64,000 nt of DNA from Ornithinimicrobium ciconiae (GCF_007197575.1 NZ_CP041616.1:3968001-4032000), one strand, 5' to 3'; shown: positions 47,031 through 59,582, counted from the stretch's first letter. A program made the numbers and translations. The notes: generated by a model from the letters alone, not told the origin.

Positions 47031-47831
47031 TTACGACGAGGCCAGCGCGGACGTCAGGGCCAGGCTCACCCACACCGTGCCGCCGCCGGCAAGCAGCCCG
47101 AGGAGCGGCTGCGCCGGGTGCGTCCGGTAGCGCCAGGCCGCCGGGATCAGCTCGCGCACACTGAGTGCGATCATCATGCCCGCGACCAGGGCCAGGGTGA
47201 GGACGAGCAGCTGCTCGGGTAGCACCGCGCGCAGCACGAAGTAGCCCACGACCGCTCCCAGCGGTTCGGCGACGCCGGCGACCGTCGCCCATCTCAGGGC
47301 GCGCCCCCGGTCCCCGGTCGCGGCATAGATGGGGGCAGCGATCGCCATGCCCTCGGGGACGTTGTGGATCGCGATGGCCACGGCCAGACCCACCCCGAGC
47401 TCTGGTGCCTCCAGCATGGCCAGGAACGTCATCAGACCCTCGGGCGCATTGTGCGCCGCAATCACCACCGCGATCAGCAGCCCGCTGCGCATCAGTCGTG
47501 GGTCGTGGTCCAGTGGCAGGGTCAGGGGTTCGGAGTTCACGCCCCGGACGACGCGCTCTGGCAGCAGCGCGTCGATGAGCAGCACCAGCAGGCAACCCGC
47601 TGCCAACGCGCCGACGGTCCACCAGCCGTGGTGCGCCACCCCGGAGCTGCGCAGTGCCGCCAGGGCCAGCGGCAGGATCTCCACCACCGAGAGCACGATC
47701 ATGAGCCCCGCCGCGAAGGCCAGACCGGCGGACAGGGTGCCCCGCCGGCGCAGGCCTCGGTGCAGCGCCAGCAGCCCACCGACCACGGTCGCGGACCCCG
47801 CGAGCGCGGTCGCGGCGATCGCCCAGATCAT
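47031..47831 (-). CDS. ZIP-family metal transporter
   Basis: A 266-residue membrane protein with about eight membrane segments. Metal-site motifs are HNAPEG and HNVPEG in adjacent helices ([17 protein letters not shown] and [16 protein letters not shown]), as in ZupT-type zinc importers. The cation specificity is inferred. The start is ATG 47831. It is adjacent to rraB on the same strand but with no overlap. Confidence 0.9.
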   Translation of the reverse strand: MIWAIAATALAGSATVVGGLLALHRGLRRRGTLSAGLAFAAGLMIVLSVVEILPLALAALRSSGVAHHGWWTVGALAAGCLLVLLIDALLPERVVRGVNSEPLTLPLDHDPRLMRSGLLIAVVIAAHNAPEGLMTFLAMLEAPELGVGLAVAIAIHNVPEGMAIAAPIYAATGDRGRALRWATVAGVAEPLGAVVGYFVLRAVLPEQLLVLTLALVAGMMIALSVRELIPAAWRYRTHPAQPLLGLLAGGGTVWVSLALTSALASS

Positions 47832-47891
47832 CGAGAAACGTCCATCGCAGCAGGCGTCAGTCAGGTCAGGTTCAGCCCAGCCACCGGGAGA

Positions 47892-48238
47892 TCAGCCCGG
47901 GTCCTCGGCCGTGACGGGTGGTCGCGGGTCTGCCGGGTCGTCATACCAGCCGTCGTGGTCCACGGCCAGGGTCGCGAAACGCTCGCGGAGCCCCTCGTAG
48001 GCCCCACGCCGGAGGCGTCAGGCAGCCGTTGGTCGACGACGTGGACCGCCCACTCGTGCGCCTCGTCGTCATCCTCGGTCCGGGACGCCTCCCGGAGGAC
48101 CGAGACCTGGGCGAAGCCCTCATCCTGGAGCTCGTCGGCGACCTGCCGTGCGGTCTCCCGCTCGGGGAAGATCAGCAGGTGCTCGGCCCCGGGCCGCCCC
48201 GGACCCGCGGTGTCGTCAGGCTCGCTCGCGCTGTCCAT
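47892..48238 (-). pseudogene. RraB-like RNase E inhibitor with a one-base frame change
   Basis: The first part ([13 protein letters not shown] onwards, with [17 protein letters not shown]) matches actinobacterial RraB-like (ribonuclease E inhibitor) proteins. The native C-terminus, [20 protein letters not shown] followed by [10 protein letters not shown], lies in the next frame and stops at 47892. One more G in the G4 run at 48002-48005 (coding-strand TGGGGCC) would restore a 115-residue protein. In the present frame the protein runs to 47861 with an unrelated tail. ATG 48238 has GATAGT six bases before it. Confidence 0.65.
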
Positions 48239-48305
48239 GCGGTCACTATCTCACCGCGGCGCGCCGGGGTGGTCGGATCCGTGGTGCCCTGGGACGATGT
48301 CACTC

Positions 48306-49103
48306 ATGACCGAGACGCTTCCCGTGGACTGCTGGCTCACCGACATGGACGGGGTGCTGGTGCACGAGGAGCGGGCCCTGCCCGGTGCGGCAGAGTTTCT
48401 GACCGAGTTGGTGGAGACCGGCACGCGCTTCCAACTGTTGACCAACAACTCGATCTTCACCCCCCGGGACCTGCGAGCCCGGTTGGCCACCGGAGGGATC
48501 GAGGTGCCGGAGGAGGCGATCTGGACCTCGGCCCTGGCGACCGCACAGTTCCTGGCCGACCAGCGTGAGGGCGGGTCGGCCTATGTCATCGGCGAGGCCG
48601 GACTCACCAACGCGCTGCACGACGTGGGCTATGTGATGACCGAGCGGAGCCCGGACTACGTCGTGCTCGGTGAGACCCGCACCTACTCGTTCGAGGCCAT
48701 CACCCGGGCCATCCGGCTGGTGGAGGGCGGCGCACGGTTCATCGCGACCAACCCTGACCCGACCGGCCCCTCGGCGCACGGGCCGCTGCCCGCCACCGGC
48801 TCGGTCGCCGCCCTGATCACGCGGGCCACCGGGGTGGAGCCCTATTTCGTCGGAAAGCCCAACCCACTGATGATGCGCAGCGCCCTCAACCGCATCGACG
48901 CGCACTCCGAGCACACGGTCATGATCGGCGACCGGATGGACACCGACATCATCAGCGGGCTGGAAGCCGGCCTGCGCACCATCCTGGTGCTGACCGGCTC
49001 GACCGCTGCAGACCAGGTCGAGCGGTTCCCCTTCCGACCGACCCGGGTGTGCGACTCGATCGCCGACGTCGTTCCTCTGGTCCGGGAGTTTGCGCGCGCC
49101 TGA
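48306..49103 (+). CDS. HAD-IIA family hydrolase (NagD-like)
   Basis: A 265-residue HAD phosphatase of subfamily IIA. The nucleophile motif is [16 protein letters not shown], motif II LLTNNS, motif III Lys in [10 protein letters not shown], and motif [16 protein letters not shown]. NagD-like enzymes remove phosphate from sugar phosphates or nucleotides; the substrate is unknown. The start is ATG 48306 or ATG 48297, and neither has a strong ribosome site. It is divergent from rraB. Confidence 0.85.
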   Translation: MTETLPVDCWLTDMDGVLVHEERALPGAAEFLTELVETGTRFQLLTNNSIFTPRDLRARLATGGIEVPEEAIWTSALATAQFLADQREGGSAYVIGEAGLTNALHDVGYVMTERSPDYVVLGETRTYSFEAITRAIRLVEGGARFIATNPDPTGPSAHGPLPATGSVAALITRATGVEPYFVGKPNPLMMRSALNRIDAHSEHTVMIGDRMDTDIISGLEAGLRTILVLTGSTAADQVERFPFRPTRVCDSIADVVPLVREFARA

Positions 49104-49271
49104 ACAGTGAGTGCAATATCACGCTCTCCCGCACAGCGTCTAGGACTCAGGTTGACCTGACAGCGCCACTATGTCTAGTTTGGGTCGGGGGCGCCCGTGG
49201 GGGGTGTCCTGCACCACCGTCGGCACTGAGGCGTTGCGACGTCTCGGGTCGGCTCGATCGAATGGGGAATC

Positions 49272-51699
49272 GTGATTCACAAGAAAGAAACCGCACGCGG
49301 CGCTGTAGTCGCCGTCGCGGGGTTGGGCTTGGCGGTCGGCATGATGCCGGCTCTGAGCGCCAACGCCGCGCCGGAGACCACCGACCGCGACGAAGCGATC
49401 ATCAGCAGCGAGGTCCAGTCGCAGCTCGAGGCGAACGGCACGACTGACGTCTGGCTGTCGCTGGGCGACCAGGCCGACCTGTCTGCCGCTCACAGCATGT
49501 CGTGGGAGGACCGGGGCGACTACGTCTACAACACCCTCCAGGCCCACGCCAAGGAGACCCAGGCCGACCTGCTCGCCGAGCTGGACCGCGCTGGCGTCGA
49601 CTACCAGACCTTCTGGATCAACAACTCCGTCTTCGTCGAGGACGCCTCCGCAGAGCTGGTCAGCTCTGTGTCGTCCGGCGCGGGCGTGGAGCGGATCATC
49701 CCCGAGCTCGTTCCGGAGCTCATCGAGCCCGTCGAGGGCCTTGCGGAGACCTCTCCCAACGCCACCGAGTGGGGCCTTGACGACATCAAGGCTCCCGAGA
49801 TCTGGGACACCTACGACAACCGCGGTGAGGGCATCGTCGTCGGCACGTTCGACACCGGTGTGGACGCCTCGCACCCGGCCCTGGTGAACGCCTACCGCGG
49901 CACCGAGACCGGCAGCGACGACTACAACTGGTTCGACTCCAGCGGAGCCAGCGACACCCCGACCGACCCGCACTGGCACGGCACTCACGTGACCGGCACC
50001 ATGGTCGGTGAGGACGGCGAGAACCAGATCGGTGTCGCCCCCGGCGCCCAGTTCATCGGCACCACCGGCTGCTGCGTCGACGGCGCGGACGTCTTCGCGG
50101 CCTTCGAGTGGTTCGCGGCCCCGACCCGGGTGGACGGCACTGGCGCCGACCCGGACATGCGCCCGCACATCATCAACAACTCCTGGGGCTTCACCGGCTA
50201 CCAGGACTCCGAGCCCGAGCTCATCGCGCTGCTCGACCCGGCCCTTGAGGCCTGGGACGCTGCCGGCATCTTCGGTGTCTTCAGCGCTGGCAACTCCAAC
50301 ATCTCGGTTGACCCGCCGGACCTCGGCCCCTGCGACACCATCTCCAACCCGGCGTGGCACGACGGCGCCCACTACGTGGTCGGCGCCACCGCGCCCGGCC
50401 GCACCATCACCGACTTCTCCAGCCGTGGCCCCGGCCAGGACGGCACGCCGGGCGTTGACATCACCGCCCCGGGCGCTGGCGTCCGTTCCTCGGTGCCCGG
50501 CGGCGAGTACGGCCTGTCCGACGGCACCTCGATGGCTGCACCGCACGTCTCCGGTGCTGTTGCCCTGCTGTGGAGCGAGCACCCGGAGCTGATCGGTGAC
50601 CAGGACGCGACCATCGCGGCCCTCGACGGCGCTGCTGTCGACCAGGCGGACCCGGAGTGCGGCGGCCCCGACTCCAACAACCCGACCTTCGGTGAGGGTG
50701 CTCTGGACCTGGTCGCGCTCTTCGAGTCCCTCGAGGACGAGGAGCCGGCTCCGATGGTCGAGCGTGTCTTCGGCCCGGACCGCTACCGCACCGCTGGTGA
50801 GGTCTCCGAGCTCTACCCCGACGGGGTGGACACCGTCTACGTCACCTCGGGTGAGGGCTTCCCGGACGCGCTGACCGGTTCCTCGGCCGCGGCCCAGGGT
50901 CTGTTCCCCGCTGCGGGCACCATGGAGACCCCGGACGGCGACGCTGCTCCGGTCCTCCTGACCAAGCAGGCCAAGCTCACCAACTCCACCTCGGACTACA
51001 TCTCGACCCTCAACCCGGCCAACATCGTGATCCTGGGTGGCACGGGCACCGTCGGCCAGGTCGTTGAGGACACCCTCAACGACCGCTTCGACGCGACCGT
51101 GAGCCGGGTCGCCGGTGAGAACCGCTACGAGACCGCCGCCGAGCTGGCGTCGATGTTCCCGTCCGAACTCCCGGTCGTGTACGTGGCCTCCGGCATGGAC
51201 GACGCCTACCCCGACGCACTCACCGGTGCGGCGCTGGCGGGCAAGGACGGCGCTCCCGTCCTGCTGACCAAGACCGACTCGGTCCCGGCCGCGACCGCTG
51301 AGGCGCTGGCCGAGCTGAACCCGCAGAGCGTCGTCGTCCTCGGTGGCACCGCCGCCGTGAGCGACGCCGTCGCCACCGAGCTCGGTGCGACCGACCGCCT
51401 CTCCGGCGCGGACCGCTACGAGACCGCGGTGGACGTGTCCAGCAACTACGCGGCTGACGTCTCGGTCGTCTACATCGCCAGCGGCACCGACTAACCCCGA
51501 CGCTTTGTCCAGCTCCGCGCTGGCTGGCTCGGAGGACGTCCCGGTCCTGATCACCCGTCAGGACAAGCTGCCGAACTCCATCGTGGCCGAGCTCAACCGG
51601 CTCTCGCCGGAGCGCGTGGTCATCGTCGGTGGCACCGGTGCTGTCTCCCAGGGCGTTGAGGACCGCCTCAACGAGCTCTACCCGGGCTGGATCGGCTGA
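49272..51699 (+). pseudogene. Secreted subtilisin-family protease, frameshifted in the last cell-wall-binding repeat
   Basis: Signal peptide (AVVAVAGLGLAVGMMPALSA), an inhibitor-I9-like region, peptidase S8 with Asp in FDTGVDASHP (near 193), His in HWHGTHVTG (near 236) and Ser in GTSMAAPHVSG (near 419). Cell-wall-binding repeats begin near residues 497, 611 and 707. The frame stops at 51494 inside the third repeat (YIASGTD-stop). The missing half, DALSSSALAGSEDVPVLITR onward, continues in the next frame to 51699. Deleting one A at 51493-51494 restores an 808-residue protein. The catalytic domain is intact, so the truncated form may still act but could anchor less well. Confidence 0.8.
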
Positions 51700-51742
51700 C
51701 GCTGACCCCACCCGCTGAGCCCTAGGGCTCACCACACCAAGG

Positions 51743-51782
51743 CCGCCGGGCCGGAGCATCTGCTCCGGCCCGGCGGTTCTTT
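51743..51782 (+). terminator. Rho-independent terminator
   Basis: CCGCCGGGCCGGAGC and GCTCCGGCCCGGCGG are perfect 15-bp arms around ATCT, followed by TTCTTT. It serves the subtilase gene and probably, in reverse, the hspR end. Confidence 0.9.
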
Positions 51783-51799
51783 GGGTTCAGGCTGAGAAT

Positions 51800-52246
51800 T
51801 CAGAAGGGCAGGGGACGCCACACCGCAACAGCCGTGGTGGTTGGCTCCTGGCGTGGTCGGGTGCCCGGCCGCATGACGACAGTCTGTCCCGCCGGCCCGG
51901 CAGCAAAGACGCGGCTGCGCGCCTCGAGGGCACTCACCAGCGTCCGGTTCTGCTCTAGCAGTTCGGCAGCCCGGGACTGCAGCGCCTCGACCTGGAGCTC
52001 CAGCTCCATGATCCGTTGGATGCCGGCCAGGCTGATGCCCTCCTCCTGGGAGAGCCGTTGCACCTCGCGCAGCCGATCGATGTCCCGGGCCGAGTACCGT
52101 CGTCCCCCGCCGCGGGTCCGTCGAGGGGTGACCAGCCCGAGGCGGTCATACTGCCGCAGCGTCTGGGCGTGCATGCCCGCGAGTTCGGCTGCGATGGAGA
52201 TGACATAGACAGGCGTGTCCTGGTCCGGCCGGGTCTTGGTGGCCAT
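51800..52246 (-). CDS. hspR: Heat-shock repressor HspR (MerR family)
   Basis: A 148-residue MerR-type repressor with VYVISIAAELAGMHAQTLRQ and YDRLGLVTPRRTRGGGRRYS: the HspR winged helix. A coiled-coil follows (ELELQVEALQSRAAELLEQN). HspR binds HAIR sites with DnaK as co-repressor (family knowledge). It lies at the end of the dnaK-grpE-dnaJ-hspR run. HAIR-like sites are seen before dnaK and clpB. ATG 52246 has GGAGGAGACG directly upstream. Confidence 0.95.
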   Translation of the reverse strand: MATKTRPDQDTPVYVISIAAELAGMHAQTLRQYDRLGLVTPRRTRGGGRRYSARDIDRLREVQRLSQEEGISLAGIQRIMELELQVEALQSRAAELLEQNRTLVSALEARSRVFAAGPAGQTVVMRPGTRPRQEPTTTAVAVWRPLPF

Positions 52247-52349
52247 CGTCTCCTCCTTCGCGATCTGTCGACAGTCGGGCCCGCGCGTCGCCGGACCCGT
52301 GGTCACCGGCGACGGTCTGGCTCCACCAGCCTAAGCCGGGTGGATCGGG

Positions 52350-53354
52350 TCACTGCTGAGCCTGGCGGAGCAGCTCCGCACGTGGGTCGGTGCCCTCTTC
52401 CTCGGCGGCGAGCAGCTCGACGGCCTCACGGGCCTTGTCGGTGAGCCGCTGCGGGACGATGATGCTGACCTTGGCGAGGAGGTCACCGGTGGCACTCTTG
52501 GTCGAGATGCCACGACCCTTGACGCGCAACACCCGTCCGGACGGGGTGCCAGGGGCCACCTTGACCCGGACCGTGCCGCCGTCGAGCGTGGGCACCTGGA
52601 CCGTGGCCCCGAGCGCCGCCTCCGCAAACGTGACCGGCAGGTCGACGGTCACGTTGTTGCCGTCCCGTCCAAAGACGGGATGCGGGCGCACCGAGACCAC
52701 CAGCATGAGGTCTCCCTGGGGCGCGCCCGGGTCGCCAGCCATCCCCTTGCCACGCAGCCGGATCTTCTGGCCGTCCTTGACGCCGGCGGGAATGCGCGTG
52801 GTGATGTGTCCACCCTCGGGGGTCTGGAGGGTGACCGTGTCTCCGGTCGCGGCCTGCATGAAGTCGATCGTGGTGCGGGCCTCGACGTCCCGGCCGCGAC
52901 GCGGTCCGCGGGTGGCACCGAACGGTGAGCCCCCGGCATACTGACCGCCGCCACCAAACCCACCGAGGAGGTCATCGAGGTTGATGCCCTGTCCCCCGGA
53001 GGTGCTGAACCGGGTGCCGCCACCGCCCCCTCCGCCGCCGAACATCTGGGCAAAGACGTCCTCGAAGCCCGCGCCGCCCCCTGCCCCGGGTCCGCCGGCG
53101 GTGAACCGCGCACCGCCACGCGACATGGCGCGGACGGCGTCATACTGCTTGCGCTGCTCCGGGTCGGACAGTACCGCGTAGGCCTCGCCGATCTCCTTGA
53201 ACTTCTTCTCCGCCGCGGCATCACCTGGTTTGGCGTCCGGGTGCCACTCGCGGGCGAGTTTGCGGTAGGTCTTCTTGATGTCCTTGTCGCTGGCGTCCGC
53301 GGGCACACCGAGGATCGCGTAGAAGTCCTTTTCGAACCAGTCCTGACTGGCCAT
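52350..53354 (-). CDS. dnaJ: DnaJ-type co-chaperone without zinc finger
   Basis: A 334-residue J-protein. The J domain is at residues 5-75 with HPD in [10 protein letters not shown] Gly/Phe-rich linker ([18 protein letters not shown]) is followed by the two C-terminal beta domains ([20 protein letters not shown]). It has no cysteine, so the CxxCxGxG zinc finger of classical DnaJ is absent; this is the type B (CbpA/DnaJB-like) form. It stimulates DnaK ATPase. The start is ATG 53354 with GGAGGTGAGG upstream. Repeat array DR6 and a hairpin separate it from grpE. Confidence 0.9.
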   Translation of the reverse strand: MASQDWFEKDFYAILGVPADASDKDIKKTYRKLAREWHPDAKPGDAAAEKKFKEIGEAYAVLSDPEQRKQYDAVRAMSRGGARFTAGGPGAGGGAGFEDVFAQMFGGGGGGGGTRFSTSGGQGINLDDLLGGFGGGGQYAGGSPFGATRGPRRGRDVEARTTIDFMQAATGDTVTLQTPEGGHITTRIPAGVKDGQKIRLRGKGMAGDPGAPQGDLMLVVSVRPHPVFGRDGNNVTVDLPVTFAEAALGATVQVPTLDGGTVRVKVAPGTPSGRVLRVKGRGISTKSATGDLLAKVSIIVPQRLTDKAREAVELLAAEEEGTDPRAELLRQAQQ

Positions 53355-53367
53355 GTGTTCCTCACCT

Positions 53368-53423
53368 CCCATTTTCCGAGTGGTTTTGCTGCCGCCACCC
53401 GCATTTTCCGAGTGGTTTTGCTG
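53368..53423 (+). repeat. Repeat array DR6 (2 identical copies, 32-bp spacing)
   Basis: CATTTTCCGAGTGGTTTTGC at 53370 and 53402, identical over at least 22 bases. The array lies just before the dnaJ ribosome site, in the dnaJ leader. The middle sequence equals that of one copy in DR2. Confidence 0.9.
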
Positions 53424-53476
53424 CTCGTATGCCGAACCCGCACCGGCCGCGTGCCACTCCAGGGGGACAGGGGGCC

Positions 53477-53508
53477 GGTCGGGGCGGCGCGCTCACGCCG
53501 CCCCGACC
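53477..53508. terminator. Hairpin between grpE and dnaJ
   Basis: GGTCGGGGCGGCG and CGCCGCCCCGACC are perfect 13-bp arms around a 6-base loop, five bases after the grpE stop. It could terminate or attenuate transcription before dnaJ-hspR, or act as a processing site. Confidence 0.7.
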
Positions 53509-53512
53509 ATGA

Positions 53513-54189
53513 TCATGCCGGGTCTGCCACCGCAACGCGCGCAGCGCGCACCACGCGGTCGCCGACCTTGAAGCCCGGCTGCATGACCTGGACGATCGTC
53601 GTCTCGGTCGCGCCCTCGGGCAGGTCGGCCTCGGGCAGGTGCATCAGGGCCTCGTGGACGGCGGGGTCGAAGACCTCACCGACGGCACCGAGGCGCTCCA
53701 CCCCGAACCGGCCCAGCGTGGCCTCGAGCTTCTCCGCGATGGCGAGCAGGGGCCCTTCGGCGAGTTCCCCGTGCTCTTTGGCCATGTGCAGGTCGTCCAG
53801 GACCGGCAACAGGGCTTCCACCACGGTGGCGGCTCCGGTCTCTCGGTCCCGAGCGCGGTCGCGGTCAACGCGCCGCTTGTAGTTGACGTACTCAGCCTGG
53901 AGGCGGCGCAGGTCCTCAAGCCGGTCCGCCGCGAGCTGGGTGTCGGGGTGCTCCCCGTCTCCCTCCGCGGCCGGAGCCTCGTCCTGTCCGTCTCCGGGCA
54001 GCGCCTGCCCGACGTCGCCGGCAAAGGCGTTGTCGTCTCCGCCTGCCACCTCGGGCTCCTCGGCAGCTGGCGCGACCGGCTCGCGGACCTGACCGGTCTC
54101 TGGATCCAGTCGTCGCTTGTCCCGGATCACCGGGCCGGTGGGGCCGTCGGACTCACCGTCCCACGGCCCACCGGCACCGGTGCGTTCCG

Positions 54190-54193
<4 letters not shown>
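53513..54193 (-). CDS. grpE: Nucleotide exchange factor GrpE
   Basis: A 226-residue GrpE. A long acidic, disordered N-terminus leads into the dimerisation helix ([20 protein letters not shown]) and the C-terminal beta domain ([20 protein letters not shown]). It releases ADP from DnaK. The GTG start overlaps the dnaK stop (GTGA), so it is translationally coupled. A strong hairpin follows the stop. Confidence 0.95.
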
Positions 54194-56118
<1,925 letters not shown>

Positions 56119-56228
56119 GCGTTGACTCTCCTGTATGTCGTGTGGTGGCCGTGACGTGCCGTCCCGGCCGGGTCTTCGCTCACCAACTTGCGCCCTCACC
56201 CCGGTCATTGTCAAACCGAGACTCAGTG

Positions 56229-56253
56229 AAGTTGAGTGCACTAGGCTCAACTT
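56229..56253. promoter_or_regulatory. HAIR element (HspR site) upstream of dnaK
   Basis: AAGTTGAGT-GCACTAG-GCTCAACTT, a near-perfect inverted repeat matching the HspR consensus. A -35-like TTGACA (minus strand, near 56205) lies next to it. A second, weaker half-site group (ACTCA) lies just beside it. Confidence 0.9.
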
Positions 56254-56413
56254 GCTACTTCGCGGCTTTGTTCCCAGTACCGGGTCCGACGTCCCACGCG
56301 ACGGGTTCGACGTCACGATCAGGTCACATTGCGGGAGGGCGCGCCCGAGCGGGACCTGCCCTCGCGCACAATGCCTCCAGGGTCGATCCACGAACGGACA
56401 AGGTGGTTGGTCG

Positions 56414-57565
56414 GTGGGTTCAGGACGTCGGGGACGCGGGTTCGCCATCTTTGTGGCCTGTGTGGTGGCCCTGGCTCTCGCAGTCGGTGCGGGCTGGTGG
56501 GCGGCGCGCGCCACCCTGGAGCCGCAGACTCCGGAGGCGACCAGCTCGGCACCGGATGTCGTATGGGCCGAGGCGACCAACTCCAGCGTGGGGCGCACCC
56601 TGCCCCTGTCGACGACACTGCGCCAGCCGGCCCGGACGGTGGCCTCCAACGCGCTGCCGGGAGTCGTGCTCAGCGCCTCCCCGGGGGAGGTCGACCAGGG
56701 CGACACGATCTATGTCGTGGCCGGCACCCCGGTGCGGGTGGCCCAGGGCGAGGTGCCCTTCTACCGTGACCTGGCCCGTGACGTCGAGGGTGACGACGTC
56801 GCCCAGCTCCAGCAGGTCCTGATCGACCTGGAGCTTCTTGCTGGTCAGGCCGACGGGGACTTCGGCTGGCGCACCGAGCGTGCCGTCAAGGCCTGGCAGA
56901 AAGAGCTGGGGCAGAAGCAGACCGGCACGATCCCGCTGGGCGAGCTGGTGGCGGTCGACCGGCTGCCCACCGTCGTCCAGCTCGGCGAGACCATCGTGCG
57001 CGGGGCCACGCTCGGTGGCGGGGAAGAGTCGGTGCTCGCACCGACCGGTGAGCAGAACTTCGTGCTCGTCGTCACCCAGGACCAGGCGCGGATGATCCCG
57101 GCCGAGGCCATGGTGCAGATCACCTGGCAGGAGCACACCTGGGACGCCGTGATCAACAGCTCCGAGCAGGACGAGTTCGGCAACACCGAGTTCTCCCTGA
57201 CCGCCCCCGATGGCGGTCCCGTCTGTGGCGAGGCGTGCGACACCCTGCCCGGCGACGCCCAGGTGACCCTCCGGTCCGAGATCGTCATCGTGCCCCGCAT
57301 CGAGGGCACCGCAGTGCCCGCCGCCGCGGTGCACACCCGGGCCGACGGGTCGGCATACGTCATCACGGAGTCCGGCGAGACCGAGGTGACCGTGCGCGGC
57401 TCCGGGGGCGGCATCGCGATCGTGGACGGCATCGAGGTCGGCACCCGCGTCCAGGCACTGTCCGGCACTCCTGGCGCTCCCGCACCCGTTCCACAGCCCG
57501 CGCCGCAGGAGTCGGAGCCACCTGCGGACGAGGGCAGCGACGAGACCCCCTCGACGGAGGGCTGA
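56414..57565 (+). CDS. Membrane-anchored peptidoglycan-binding/HlyD-like adaptor
   Basis: A 383-residue protein. One N-terminal membrane segment ([20 protein letters not shown]), then a HlyD/MacA-like region. A peptidoglycan-binding domain 1 lies near residues 130-165 ([20 protein letters not shown] followed by [17 protein letters not shown]), and a C-terminal beta region ends in a Pro/Glu tail. It overlaps no gene but ends one base before the ATPase gene. The layout fits the adaptor of a MacAB-like exporter. GTG 56414 with AAGGTGG upstream is the best start. Confidence 0.75.
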   Translation: MGSGRRGRGFAIFVACVVALALAVGAGWWAARATLEPQTPEATSSAPDVVWAEATNSSVGRTLPLSTTLRQPARTVASNALPGVVLSASPGEVDQGDTIYVVAGTPVRVAQGEVPFYRDLARDVEGDDVAQLQQVLIDLELLAGQADGDFGWRTERAVKAWQKELGQKQTGTIPLGELVAVDRLPTVVQLGETIVRGATLGGGEESVLAPTGEQNFVLVVTQDQARMIPAEAMVQITWQEHTWDAVINSSEQDEFGNTEFSLTAPDGGPVCGEACDTLPGDAQVTLRSEIVIVPRIEGTAVPAAAVHTRADGSAYVITESGETEVTVRGSGGGIAIVDGIEVGTRVQALSGTPGAPAPVPQPAPQESEPPADEGSDETPSTEG

Positions 57566-57566
57566 C

Positions 57567-58223
57567 GTGCTCGCGGTGCGGGACCTGTCCTTCGCCTACA
57601 CCCGCGGCGGGGAGGAGTTGTTCGACGGGCTGACCCACGAGTTCACGCCCGGCAAGGTGACTGCCGTGACCGGTCCGTCGGGGCGCGGGAAGTCCACGCT
57701 GCTCTATGTCCTCGGTCTGATGCTCACCCCCTCCCGCGGTGAGGTGGTCCTGGCCGGGGACCCCGTCAGCCGCGCCTCCGACACCGTGCGCTCCCGCCTG
57801 CGCGCGGCCCAGATCGGCTTCGTCTTCCAGGACGCCGCCCTCGACGCCTCCCGCATCGTGCTGGACTCGGTCATCGAGCCGGCCCTGTATGCCGGGTGGT
57901 CACCTCGGCGCGCGCGCTCCCGTGGCAGGGAGCTGCTTGAGCAGATGGGGGTGGCGGCCCGCGCCGACCACAAGCCCGGTGAGATCTCTGGCGGGCAGGC
58001 CCAGCGCGTCGCGGTGTGCCGTGCCCTGGTGACCGACCCGGCCGTGGTCCTGGCCGACGAGCCCACCGGCAACCTGGACCGCGGCAACGCCGAGGGGGTG
58101 CTGGCAGCCCTGACCCGCGCGACCAGCCACGGCCGCGACGAGAAGGGCTCGGGGCGGACCGTGGTCATCGCCACCCACGACCCGTTCGTGCTGGAGCACG
58201 CCGACGAGGTGCTGGCCCTATGA
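57567..58223 (+). CDS. ABC transporter ATP-binding protein (MacB/LolD type)
   Basis: A 218-residue ATPase. Walker A is GPSGRGKSTLLYVLG, with Arg in place of the usual residue before Gly-Lys; Q-loop FVFQDAALD; signature ISGGQAQRVAVCRALV; Walker B VVLADEPTGNLD; H-loop ATHDP. The MacB/LolD group powers mechanotransmission by FtsX-like permeases. GTG 57567 is the start. The adaptor precedes it and the permease follows, so the three form one operon. Confidence 0.9.
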   Translation: MLAVRDLSFAYTRGGEELFDGLTHEFTPGKVTAVTGPSGRGKSTLLYVLGLMLTPSRGEVVLAGDPVSRASDTVRSRLRAAQIGFVFQDAALDASRIVLDSVIEPALYAGWSPRRARSRGRELLEQMGVAARADHKPGEISGGQAQRVAVCRALVTDPAVVLADEPTGNLDRGNAEGVLAALTRATSHGRDEKGSGRTVVIATHDPFVLEHADEVLAL

Positions 58224-58284
58224 CACAGCAGGTGCGGCCCGACCAGGTGGGGCCGCGGGTAGCCGACGCCATGAGGTGGGCACC

Positions 58285-59385
58285 GTGAGGTTCCTGTCCC
58301 TGGTGCGGGAGTCACTGTCCACGGCCTGGGCCAACAAGGTGCCCACCGCACTGGTCGCGCTGCTGGTCGCGATCATGTGCGCGGCCACCCTGGCCACCGT
58401 CGGGCGCACCGCCGCCGCGGAGCAGCAGGTCGCGGACCGACTGGACGCGGCCGGCTCCCGACTCCTGGTCGTCACCGACACCCGCAACGGTGAGCTCATC
58501 ACGCCCGCCGTGGTGCAGCAGTCACGCGAGTTGTCCGTCACCGAGCGTGCGGTCGGCGTGCAGATCCCGGTCGACGTCGTCAACAAGGTGGTCGGCGCGG
58601 GAGGCACCCGAGTGCCGGCCTGGACCATCGACGGCGACCTGAGCGAGGTGCTGACCCTGACCGCCGGGCGCTGGCCGGGCCCGGGCGAGGCCCTCGTCGC
58701 CGAGCAGGCGCAGCAGACCCTAGGCATGGACGACCCGGTAGGCGCCGTCCAGCTGGCCTCGAGCACCCAGGTCGGTGACTACTCCGTGGTGGGGTCCTTC
58801 TCCTCCAAGGAGCCATTCGGTGCCTATGCCGCCGGCCTGGTGATCGCAGCCGACCCCGGCGTCCCGTCGGACTCGCTCTATGTCGTGGTCACCGACTCCA
58901 CCGTCGCCTCCGCCGCGCAGTCGGCGGTGATCGGGCTGGTCGCTCCGCCGGAGTTCGACTCCATCTCGATCCAGTCACCGGTCGCCCTGGCCGAGCTGCA
59001 GGCCGAGGTCGCCGCAGACCTGGGCACCTTCGGCCGGACCCTACTCCTCGGCGTGCTCGGCGGCGGCGCCTTCCTCGTCGCGATCGTGGTGCTCGCCGAC
59101 GTGCTGGTCCGTCGCAAGGACCTGGGCCGACGTCGGGCTCTGGGCGCCACCCGCGGCGCGATCATCGCGATGGTGATGGGCCGCACCCTGCTTCCCGCAC
59201 TGCTCGGTGCCGCGCTAGGAGTGGGCGGCGGGCTGTGGCTCGCAAGCCGGCTCGCCGCCATACCGCCGTGGCAGTTCACCGCTGGCACAGCGATCCTGGC
59301 GGTGCTCGCGGCGGTCGCCAGCGCGGTCCTCCCCGCCCTCTACGCCGCCACGCGCGACCCCGTGCGTGTGCTGCGCACCCCGTGA
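58285..59385 (+). CDS. FtsX/MacB-like ABC permease
   Basis: A 366-residue permease: an N-terminal membrane segment (VPTALVALLVAIMCAATLAT), a large extracytoplasmic MacB_PCD-like domain, then three C-terminal membrane segments (LLGVLGGGAFLVAIVVLADV onward) of the FtsX type with RRALGATRGAI. It is the third gene of the exporter operon. The start is GTG 58285 with AGGTGG five bases upstream; GTG 58276 is an alternative. The cargo is unknown. Confidence 0.85.
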   Translation: MRFLSLVRESLSTAWANKVPTALVALLVAIMCAATLATVGRTAAAEQQVADRLDAAGSRLLVVTDTRNGELITPAVVQQSRELSVTERAVGVQIPVDVVNKVVGAGGTRVPAWTIDGDLSEVLTLTAGRWPGPGEALVAEQAQQTLGMDDPVGAVQLASSTQVGDYSVVGSFSSKEPFGAYAAGLVIAADPGVPSDSLYVVVTDSTVASAAQSAVIGLVAPPEFDSISIQSPVALAELQAEVAADLGTFGRTLLLGVLGGGAFLVAIVVLADVLVRRKDLGRRRALGATRGAIIAMVMGRTLLPALLGAALGVGGGLWLASRLAAIPPWQFTAGTAILAVLAAVASAVLPALYAATRDPVRVLRTP

Positions 59386-59429
59386 CCGGTCACCCACACA
59401 ACACGCGGAGAACCGTGCAGGGGTGGCCG

Positions 59430-59532
59430 GAGCGCCCTCCTGCGTGAGCGCCGGGAGGCCGGGATCGACAAGGCTGACCTGGAGGCCTACCAGGCACACC
59501 CGCTGGAGACCCGCGACGAGTGGGGGGCCTGA
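59430..59532 (+). pseudogene. Possible 3' fragment of an unidentified gene
   Basis: The frame reads LLRERREAGIDKADLEAYQA then HPLETRDEWGA and stops at 59530-59532. It looks protein-like, with clean charged helices, but has no start and no upstream body. It fills most of the gap between the permease and S4 genes. It may be the scar of a deleted gene; no family is assigned. Confidence 0.35.
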
Positions 59533-59569
59533 CGTCCTTCCTCGGCGCAGCAGCCACGCTCTCACCGCG

Positions 59570-59575
59570 TAGTCT
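59570..59575 (+). promoter_or_regulatory. Putative -10 box for the S4 gene
   Basis: TAGTCT seven bases before the ATG at 59583. A GGAGA also lies in the gap, so a short leader is possible. Confidence 0.35.
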
Positions 59576-59582
59576 GGAGACC

